5,464 bases of DNA from Porphyromonadaceae bacterium (GTDB taxonomy: Bacteria > Bacteroidota > Bacteroidia > Bacteroidales > Dysgonomonadaceae): positions 1 through 5,464 of the forward strand of contig DPAC01000125.1 in assembly GCA_003517675.1 (NCBI GenBank), in the 5' to 3' direction. The notes below the pieces were generated by a model, which worked only from the letters and a program-made list of their open reading frames with translations, was not told where the DNA came from and searched no databases. Both the position numbers and the translations under genes were made by a program. This document shows, in pieces, positions 1 to 5,026 of the stretch. How positions within the stretch are numbered: position 1 is the first letter of the stretch; the number at the start of each line of letters is the position of its first letter.

Positions 1-444
1 AATGAACTGTTGAATGCCGGTGTGAAAGGAAACAGAGAAGACGATAATCCTCAAAATAAATCCTGGTCTTCCAAAGGCAACCTGGCACACAGTCCCAATT
101 TTACCGGGACTGTGTGGCTCAACATGCTGGGAACTACGGAAAGTGGGTTGCATGCCAGCGTAGGCAATGTCACCTTTGCTCCCGGAGCAAGGACACACTG
201 GCATGCACACCCCGGTGGTCAGATCCTTTTTATCACAAAAGGGGAGGGGGTCTATCAGGTAAAAGGACAACCCGCCCGATTCCTGCAGAAAGGCGATTAT
301 GTGGAAATACCTTCGGATGTGATACATTGGCATGGTGCCTCCCCTGATAGTGAGTTTTCCCACATTGCCGTCAGCCTGAATACCGATTTGGGCGGTGCTG
401 TATGGTCAGGTCCCGTTACAGATGATGAATGCGATTGGGATTAA
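1..444 (+). CDS. Cupin-domain protein, C-terminal part (probable CMD-cupin fusion tail)
   Basis: The frame is open from the first base of the window to TAA at 442-444, giving 147 visible residues, so the real start probably lies upstream. The first in-frame start-like codon, TTG at 10, is unconvincing. Seen: one cupin barrel. Motif 1 is PGARTHWHAHPGGQ with metal-ligand candidates His68, His70 and Gln74 (counted from the first codon). Motif 2 is DVIHWHGAS with His109 and His111. Known: this His-x-His-x3-Gln plus HWHG pattern matches small Mn-type cupins related to bacterial hydroxynitrile lyases, often found C-terminal to carboxymuconolactone decarboxylase (CMD) domains in Bacteroidota. Inferred: the residues before the cupin (NELLNAGVKGNREDD) could be the end of a CMD domain. 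The substrate is unknown; a redox or detoxification role is a guess. Codons 373-429 are repeated exactly at 4923-4979. It converges on the DUF421 gene. Confidence 0.85.
   Translation, partial: NELLNAGVKGNREDDNPQNKSWSSKGNLAHSPNFTGTVWLNMLGTTESGLHASVGNVTFAPGARTHWHAHPGGQILFITKGEGVYQVKGQPARFLQKGDYVEIPSDVIHWHGASPDSEFSHIAVSLNTDLGGAVWSGPVTDDECDWD
373..429 (+). repeat. 57-bp perfect direct repeat, left copy (in cupin gene)
   Basis: Bases 373-429 are identical to 4923-4979, 4,550 bp away in the same orientation. Identity stops sharply on both sides: 372 C versus 4922 G, and 430 T versus 4980 A. The left copy encodes the last part of the cupin (SLNTDLGGAVWSGPVTDDE), followed by four more residues and the stop codon. 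It begins on a codon boundary and is read in the same frame in both copies. Because it fits smoothly into the cupin domain here, this is probably the source copy. Confidence 0.97.
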
Positions 445-567
445 TGCCGCAATCACATACACCTTTTACACACACTGCGGGAGATAGAGACTTATAATAG
501 TAGGGTATTGCTTACTAAAGGAATTGTGGTAAAAATATAATCAGAGTTAAGCCCCCACCAATGACCT

Positions 568-1257
568 TCACTCAGAGGAGCCACTTTGGGTGACTGCCTT
601 CACCCATTCGTCATTTTGTTGGCAATAACCACAGAGCGTTTCCTTTCCTTCATCGATATATTGTGTGTAACCACAATTGGTGCAGGCGTAGATGCCACTC
701 AGGGGTACTTGCCTGGTTTTTTTCATCAGGTAATCGGGCCATACCGGCAGGCCCGGTTTTATCTCTCCTTCGGGATAAAGCAGCAGACTGATCTCTCCAT
801 TGACTTCCAGCACTCCTTCCTTAACTTGTCCTAATTGATAAATCTGATGGGATCGCAATGCCGAAAAAAACTCATCCATAGCCAGCACTTTGTGGGTAAG
901 GGATTCCCTGGCGGCTTTCCCCTCACGGATAATATAAAAGGGTTTGCCCTCCAGTACAGACTCCATTTTCTCGGAATGTTCCATTGTTTTGGTAAGTATC
1001 CAATATAGCAGTAAGATGACGACAAACACCATCAGTGAGTTTACAATGCCCACATCTTTGTAGAACATAGGATCTCCTGCGGCAGATCCGAGGGCGATGA
1101 TAATTAGCAACTCAAACACAGATAGTTGCTTTACGGTCCTTTTGCTGGTTAGACGCAATCCCGCAAATATAATCAGAAACATGATCAGGGATCGAACGGC
1201 AATTTCTGCCAGAAAGGCGTAATTCTCGTTACCAAACAAAATATCGTGCCAGTTCAT
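568..1257 (-). CDS. DUF421/YetF-like membrane protein with C-terminal zinc ribbon
   Basis: An intact 229-residue protein. Seen: an N-terminal membrane part with hydrophobic segments at about residues 17-34, 46-60 and 71-88; a conserved-looking stretch, LRLTSKRTVKQLSVFELLII followed by ALGSAAGDPMF (about 34-65); and a cytoplasmic domain (about 100-175) with the LRSHQIYQLGQVKEGVLEVNGEISLLLYP pattern typical of DUF421/YetF. Known: the family consists of a few transmembrane helices plus a small alpha/beta cytoplasmic domain; Bacillus members are linked to spores or stress, and the molecular function is not established. Odd: after this domain comes a second module with Cys192-x2-Cys195 and Cys209-x2-Cys212, spaced like a rubredoxin-type zinc ribbon. 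The ATG at 1257 starts just before the first hydrophobic segment and is the natural start. It is transcribed divergently from the DUF6496 gene. The family call is firm, the role unknown. Confidence 0.88.
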   Translation of the reverse strand: MNWHDILFGNENYAFLAEIAVRSLIMFLIIFAGLRLTSKRTVKQLSVFELLIIIALGSAAGDPMFYKDVGIVNSLMVFVVILLLYWILTKTMEHSEKMESVLEGKPFYIIREGKAARESLTHKVLAMDEFFSALRSHQIYQLGQVKEGVLEVNGEISLLLYPEGEIKPGLPVWPDYLMKKTRQVPLSGIYACTNCGYTQYIDEGKETLCGYCQQNDEWVKAVTQSGSSE

Positions 1258-1443
1258 CTTGTGCTATTTAAAAAAGGTGAATATCCTTTTATAAAACAAA
1301 CTCAAGGGTTCACGGGTTTTGTGTCAATGTTAAATAAATGTTCTATTACCTTTAAAAATAACAAATCCGACTGAAAGATCAAACAATTATCTTATTTGTA
1401 GAGTTTTATTTAAAGAAGATGGTTGAATTTAAATTGTAATAAG
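1258..1443. promoter_or_regulatory. Divergent intergenic region between DUF421 and DUF6496 genes
   Basis: This AT-rich 186-bp gap separates two genes read in opposite directions and must hold both promoters. On the + strand, TACCTTTA at 1347-1354 is one base from the Bacteroidota -7 consensus TAnnTTTG, but the nearest upstream TTG (1319-1321) is farther away than the usual spacing, so the match is weak. I see no convincing -33/-7 pair on the - strand and no operator-like inverted repeat. Confidence 0.3.
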
Positions 1444-1650
1444 ATGGCAAAATACTCCAAAAAAGCACAGGAAAAGATTAGTGAGGTGATGAAGGAGTTT
1501 AAAGAAGGAGAACTCAGATCATCATCGGGCGATAAGGTAACCGACCGGGATCAGGCAATCGCCATTGGCATCTCGGAAGCAGAGAGGGCTGGTTTAAAAG
1601 TGCCAAAGCAGAAGAAACAAACGACGAAATCGACCAAAAAGAAAAAATAG
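1444..1650 (+). CDS. DUF6496-type small lysine-rich protein
   Basis: A 68-residue basic protein. I chose the ATG at 1444 rather than the in-frame ATG at 1423 because family members begin MAKYSKKAQ. Seen: the N-terminal helix KYSKKAQEKISEVMKEFKEGEL, then SSSGDKVTDRDQAIAIGISEAERAG (about 26-50), ending in a Lys/Thr tail (KQKKQTTKSTKKKK). Known: this is the DUF6496 pattern, in which a signature like SG-KVT-R-QAIAIG-SEAR is followed by Lys-rich ends; such genes are common next to CsbD and other stress genes in soil and gut bacteria, with no proven function. Inferred: the basic tail and lack of a signal peptide suggest a cytoplasmic, possibly nucleic-acid-associated protein. There are no frame problems. 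It faces the DUF326 gene, with a hairpin between them. Confidence 0.85.
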   Translation: MAKYSKKAQEKISEVMKEFKEGELRSSSGDKVTDRDQAIAIGISEAERAGLKVPKQKKQTTKSTKKKK

Positions 1651-1699
1651 ACCCCCACTGTGAGGCCTTTGGCGCCGAAAAGATGAGCCTGTAACAAAA

Positions 1700-1722
1700 T
1701 GAGACGCGGGTATCGCGTCTCA
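1700..1722 (-). terminator. Intrinsic terminator hairpin of the DUF326 gene, possibly bidirectional
   Basis: A perfect 9-bp stem, TGAGACGCG (1700-1708) paired with CGCGTCTCA (1714-1722), closes a five-base loop. Read on the - strand, the stem is followed by a T-rich run (ATTTTGTT), as expected for a rho-independent terminator, 22 bp beyond the DUF326 stop codon. On the + strand the following bases (GAAAGTATTTC) are a weaker T tract, so it may also serve the converging DUF6496 gene. Confidence 0.75.
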
Positions 1723-1744
1723 GAAAGTATTTCAGGTGAATGAT

Positions 1745-1945
1745 TTAGGCTGCTGCCGCTTCCCGGTATTCAGCAGCACATTTTCTGCATGCCTCGGCAC
1801 ATTCCACTTCCTTATCAATACACTTTGCAATCATGTTCGTGTCTTCTTCTCTGGTGCATGACGAGGCACAGTAGTTACACGTGCTTGCGCAAAGCATGCA
1901 AGCCTCAATGCAGGAAGTATAATCTCTATAAAGGGTTGTATTCAT
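1745..1945 (-). CDS. Short DUF326-type four-helix-bundle copper-binding protein, probable internal deletion
   Basis: The start is the ATG at 1945 (MNTTLYRDYTSCIEACMLC), giving 66 residues; the open frame upstream has only a TTG. Seen: ten cysteines, at 12, 16, 19, 23, 26, 30, 42, 49, 53 and 56, in the CxxxCxxCxxxCxxCxxxC spacing of Cys-rich four-helix bundles, then an Ala-rich end. No signal peptide is present. Known: DUF326/Csp-like proteins are usually about 105-115 residues and line a helical bundle with Cys thiolates to hold Cu(I). Inferred: residues 1-44 match the N-terminal half and 45-66 (KEVECAEACRKCAAEYREA) match the last helix, so roughly 40 residues of helices 2-4 seem absent in frame. 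The product may not fold as a normal bundle. A naturally shorter relative is the alternative. It lies 69 bp downstream of the CsbD gene on the same strand, possibly co-transcribed. Confidence 0.75.
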   Translation of the reverse strand: MNTTLYRDYTSCIEACMLCASTCNYCASSCTREEDTNMIAKCIDKEVECAEACRKCAAEYREAAAA

Positions 1946-2014
1946 TAGGAGAATGGTTTCAGAGTGAGCACCTGCGTAGGGCAACTACTCCCGGGTTTAC
2001 ATTATTATCACGGC

Positions 2015-2212
2015 CTAGATCTCCTCCAGTTGCCTGTCAAACCAATCCTTGATCTCGTCCCGGGTTTTACCGGTCTTAATCTGAATTCTTCCAAGCAGTT
2101 CCTCTTCCTTTCCCTCCTCGTATAGAAGATCATCGTCGGTCAGATCTGCCCACTCCTGCTTTGCACGACCTTTTAACTCATTCCATTTTCCTTTGATTCT
2201 TAATTTGTCCAT
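2015..2212 (-). CDS. CsbD-like general stress protein
   Basis: A 65-residue acidic/basic helical protein starting at the ATG at 2212 (MDKLRIKGKWNELKGRAKQE). The frame stays open upstream, but that extension overlaps the 5' end of ku on the opposite strand and has no family resemblance, so the internal start is preferred. Seen: the CsbD hallmark KGKWNELKGRAKQEWADLTDDDLLY near the N-terminus, then GKEEELLGRIQIKTGKTRDEIKDWFDRQ. Known: CsbD proteins are small, abundant, soluble proteins induced by general stress (the sigma-B regulon in Bacillus); the biochemical function is unknown. It is divergent from the broken ku gene and upstream of the DUF326 gene on the same strand. Length and motifs look complete. 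Confidence 0.9.
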   Translation of the reverse strand: MDKLRIKGKWNELKGRAKQEWADLTDDDLLYEEGKEEELLGRIQIKTGKTRDEIKDWFDRQLEEI

Positions 2213-2423
2213 AAGTGATAATTTTTTGAGGAGTCTCTTCGTTGAAACTCCATTTCTAAACAAAGCCATATTTGTAAATGTTTGGTGATCCGGTATTAAT
2301 ATGATTCTTTTTGATTGGTTAACGTTCATTATAAACGTAAAGCGTTGAATTAAAGTGATATTTGCGAACCACAACTGCCAGTACTCTGTTTTAAACAAAG
2401 GATGGTTTTTTTTAAATGTGTGT
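2213..2423. promoter_or_regulatory. Divergent intergenic region between csbD-like gene and ku remnant
   Basis: A 211-bp AT-rich gap between divergent start codons at 2212 (-) and 2424 (+), expected to hold both promoters. I find no good TAnnTTTG/TTG pair on either strand. A short inverted repeat, ACGTT (2322-2326) with AACGT (2334-2338) around a 7-base spacer, could be an operator half-site pair but is short enough to be chance. Confidence 0.25.
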
Positions 2424-2528
2424 ATGAAGTCAATATGGAATGGGGCCATAGGGTTCGGCCTTGTGAATATACCTGTTAAATTATATGCAGCTACCGAAAG
2501 CAGTTCACTTGATCTGGACATGGGATGA
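2424..2528 (+). pseudogene. ku: Ku DNA end-binding protein, 5' remnant only
   Basis: ATG at 2424 begins MKSIWNGAIGFGLVNIPVKL, then YAATESSSLDLDM, which is the very conserved N-terminus of bacterial Ku. Known: bacterial Ku is a homodimer of about 250-300 residues that rings broken DNA ends and recruits LigD for non-homologous end joining. Seen: after Met33 (ATG at 2520-2522) the Ku sequence ceases. One Gly codon and TGA (2526-2528) follow, and the DNA continues as LigD phosphoesterase sequence in a different frame. The beta-barrel ring and C-terminal LigD-binding region are therefore missing, along with all downstream ku coding sequence. No Ku-LigD fusion protein results, because the two frames do not match. 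The fragment cannot bind DNA as Ku. Recognition of the fragment is firm; whether the junction is biological is not. Confidence 0.9.
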
Positions 2529-4794
2529 AGGTACCTATGAACCACTGCACAGACAGGATGGAAAGGAGGATGATGAAATATTGCAGCAGGAACTAGATGA
2601 AGGATCACTCAAGATAATACTTCATGGACAGAAACTCAAAGGAGAGTTTGCATTGGTGAAAATGCACACAGCCAAAGAAAAGAATGCCTGGCTGCTCATC
2701 AAACACGATGATGCACATGCCGTTCGCAGTGATTACGATGCAGAAGATCATTTACCGATACATCATGGCTTCTCACTCAGGGTGGGAGAAAACGAAGCGT
2801 CGTGCTGAGACAGAGCCGGAACCGGAACAATTTTCCACAACAAGGAAAGAACCATAGCAAGCCGAGGAGGTGTATCCGGCAGAACAAAAGAGACTGCCCA
2901 ACTTTATAAAACCCATGCTGGCAACACCGGGCGGAAAACCATTCGATAATGAGGAGTGGATCTTTGAAATTAAATGGGACGGTTATCGGGCCATAGCCGA
3001 TCTCAGCGACGGACTGCAATTCTATTCAAGAAACGGATTGTCTTACCTGGGTAAATATTCAATGATAATGATAGAGTCGGGACTCAGGAAACAACCGGAA
3101 AAAATGGTTCTGGATGGGGAAATAGTCGCCTATAACCGGCAGGGGATACCCGATTTTCAACTGTTGCAACATTCCGGAGAACAGCCTGCCCCCCCCTTGT
3201 TTATCACGTTTTCGATTTGCTTTTTCTGAACGGCCATAGCACAAGGGAACTGTCCCTCGTGCAAAGGAAAGAGTTGCTGAAAGAAGCACTCCTTGAGACC
3301 CCCCACGTGAAATATTGCGATCATGTGGAAAAGGAGGGTAGGGATTTTTTTAAAGTCATTCAAAAGGAAAAAATAGAAGGAATCATGGCCAAAAAGAAAA
3401 CAAGTATCTATAGAGACGGTGACCGGACTTCGGAATGGATCAAGATAAAGGATCACCAAACCGCGGAGGCCATCATTGCAGGATACACCGAGCCGCGCGG
3501 ATCCCGCAAATATTTCGGTTCACTGATCCTGGCTGTATATGAAAACGGGAAACTACGTTACGCGGGACATGTCGGCACCGGATTCCGAGAAAATACACTC
3601 AAGGAAATTCATACGCTATTGCAGCCTCTGGTGACTGGAAAAATGCCCTTCTCTAAAAAGCCTGCTACCAACATGCCGCCTACCTGGGTGAAGCCAGTCA
3701 CTGTATGTACCGTCAAATACGCAGAGATTACTGATGAAGGGCTGTTCCGTCATCCGGTATTTATCGGATTAAGAGAGGATGTGACGGCAGAAGAACTGCG
3801 TAAGTACAGTTCGGGAGCAGCTTCAGGCATTATAGCACCAAATAGGAATGTCCCATCCGAAGAAAAGGGCGTACGGAAAAAACCAGCCAAAAAAATCAAC
3901 GGTGTCCGTTCGGGACCAAAATTTACCAACACAGACAAGCTATATTGGAAAAAAGAGAAGATTACCAAAGGAGAGTTAATCGACTATTATCTTTCAGTAA
4001 GCGATTACCTTTTACCTTATTTGAAGCACAGGGCGCAGTCGTTGCACCGTTTTCCCAACGGTATCGATGAACCGGGATTTTACCACAAAGATGCAGGAGA
4101 CAACGCCCCCGCATGGGTAGATACCGTCGCCATCTATTCGGAATCTACCGGTAAGGAAGTAGAATATATTGTGTGCAATAACAAGGAAACACTGGCTTAT
4201 CTGATCAACCTGGGATGTATTGAACTCAATCCCTGGAACAACAGAACAGAAGCTCCCGACAATCCGGATTATCTGATCATCGATTTGGATCCGTCGGAAA
4301 AAAATAATTTTAAACAAGTCATAGAGGCTGCAAAAGTGACCAAAGAGGTACTGGATTCTTTAGAGATACCAACTTATTGTAAAACCTCCGGCAGTACCGG
4401 CATTCATATTTTCGTGCCCATGGGAGCACAATATACCTATGAACAGGTACGGGATCTGGCACTAATCCTTATGCAACTGGTGCAGAAACTACTTCCCAAA
4501 ACTACGACACTTGAACGAAGTCTCAAAAAGAGAGGTCCAAAAATCTATCTCGATTACCTGCAGAACAGACAGGGATAGACCGTCGCAAGTGTTTACAGCG
4601 TACGCCCTAAACCGGGAGCCCCAGTTTCCATGCCCCTCGCCTGGGAAGAACTGGTCAGCGATCTTTCAATTCACGATTTTACCATTCACAATGCACTTTC
4701 CCGGTTACAGGAGCGGGGCGATCTTTTTCTGCCCGTCTTACAGAAAGGAATCAACATGAGGAAAGTCCTCGATAACCTCACCAAAATCCAATAA
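2521..4794 (+). pseudogene. ligD: Multidomain NHEJ DNA ligase LigD, truncated and multiply disrupted
   Basis: Order seen: C-terminal piece of the 3'-phosphoesterase domain (2521 to about 2757; WDEGTYEP, LKIILHGQKLKGEFALVKM, WLLIKHDD), a charged linker, the ATP-dependent ligase (about 2870-3800) and the primase-polymerase (about 3910-4794). Ligase motifs are present: EIKWDGYR with the adenylated Lys codon at 2972-2974, LDGEIVA, VFDLLFLNG, EGIMAKK (3376-3396) and WIKIK (3436-3450). The polymerase keeps DLD (4282-4290), SGSTGIHIF and YLDYLQN (Asp codon 4552-4554). Lesions: the N-terminal half of the phosphoesterase, with its metal-binding catalytic residues, is gone at the ku junction; a frameshift occurs between about 2757 and 2787; TAG at 2855-2857; a frameshift at the C8 run 3189-3196; TAG at 4576-4578. 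Past each lesion the protein similarity resumes, ending at TAA 4792-4794. The longest unbroken piece (from about 3199 to 4578) lacks the catalytic Lys, so it cannot ligate. The family call is certain; the inactivation depends on sequence accuracy. Confidence 0.92.
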
Positions 4795-4922
4795 CTACTA
4801 TTTCCCTTAAATAAATTAAGCAAATGAAAAAGAGGATGATTCGCATATTCACCGTTTTTATGTTCGTTTTATGTATGACAGGAAACCCGAATGCCCAAAA
4901 TATGACAGGAGATGATGCGTTG

Positions 4923-4979
4923 AGCCTGAATACCGATTTGGGCGGTGCTGTATGGTCAGGTCCCGTTACAGATGATGAA
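4923..4979 (+). repeat. 57-bp perfect direct repeat, right copy (in chimeric ORF)
   Basis: Identical to 373-429 over 57 bases. It begins exactly at codon 34 of the chimeric ORF and ends at the foot of the hairpin at 4980. Here the sequence has no cupin barrel in front of it and no natural stop behind it, so it looks inserted or left over. Together the two copies bracket the DUF421-to-ligD cassette. Confidence 0.97.
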
Positions 4980-5014
4980 AAGGGTGTGACCGGTCGACCG
5001 GTCACAGTACCCTT
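4980..5014 (-). terminator. Terminator hairpin of the sialate O-acetylesterase gene
   Basis: A long inverted repeat centred on GTCGAC: GTGACCGGTC (4986-4995) abuts its perfect complement GACCGGTCAC (4996-5005). Outer arms AAGGGT (4980-4985) and ACCCTT (5009-5014) also pair, leaving a 3-base bulge (AGT). Read on the - strand it lies 12 bp past the esterase stop and is followed by CCCTTTTC, a short T run, which fits an intrinsic terminator. With no spacer at its centre, the hairpin must open a few central pairs to form a loop. No T run follows on the + strand. Confidence 0.65.
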
Positions 5015-5026
5015 AAGGTGAGTCCT

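Larger units (their letters stand above)
4824..5021 (+). pseudogene. Chimeric ORF: secretion signal joined to copied cupin tail
   Basis: A 65-codon frame. Residues 1-25 are a clear signal peptide: basic start MKKRMIR, hydrophobic core IFTVFMFVLCMTG, likely cut after NAQ. Residues 26-33 (NMTGDDAL) are mature sequence. Residues 34-52 (SLNTDLGGAVWSGPVTDDE) are the second copy of the 57-bp repeat and equal the end of the left-hand cupin. The last residues (KGVTGRPVTVPLR) are translated from the terminator hairpin of the opposite gene, so they are not real coding sequence. Known: secreted CMD-cupin proteins of Bacteroidota start with such a signal peptide and end in such a cupin. Inferred: this is the two ends of one such gene with several hundred residues missing, or a signal peptide gene that received a templated copy of the cupin tail. 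It has no metal-binding motif and is unlikely to function. It starts 29 bp after the ligD stop. Confidence 0.7.

Noticed and set aside
447..480. Possible terminator between the converging cupin and DUF421 genes (CCGCA with TGCGG)
   Set aside because: Only five base pairs with a 24-base loop and no T run on either strand; too weak to call. Nothing else is evident in 445-567.
588..605. Six-base inverted repeat GGGTGA/TCACCC near the DUF421 3' end
   Set aside because: It lies inside the coding region, has no T run and is short enough to arise by chance.
2213..2608. N-terminal extension of the CsbD protein by about 130 residues
   Set aside because: The extension is antisense to ku and ligD and the divergent intergenic region, has no family resemblance, and the known CsbD start fits ATG 2212.
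2485..2808. An apparent 107-residue protein beginning MQLPKAVHLIW
   Set aside because: Its first 12 codons are ku read out of frame; only sequence from 2521 is LigD phosphoesterase. It is a product of the junction, not a gene.
2424..2808. A novel in-frame Ku-phosphoesterase fusion protein
   Set aside because: Ku and phosphoesterase are in different frames, and Ku meets TGA at 2526-2528 two codons after the join.
3189..3196. Programmed ribosomal frameshifting at the C8 run
   Set aside because: No adjacent stimulatory structure was evident, other frame lesions and stops exist in the same gene, and ligD is not known to use recoding. Simple mutation or miscall is more economical.
4511..4759. 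An 82-residue + strand frame overlapping the end of ligD
   Set aside because: It is a shadow frame of the LigD polymerase C-terminus, whose own frame continues through the TAG with clear family sequence.
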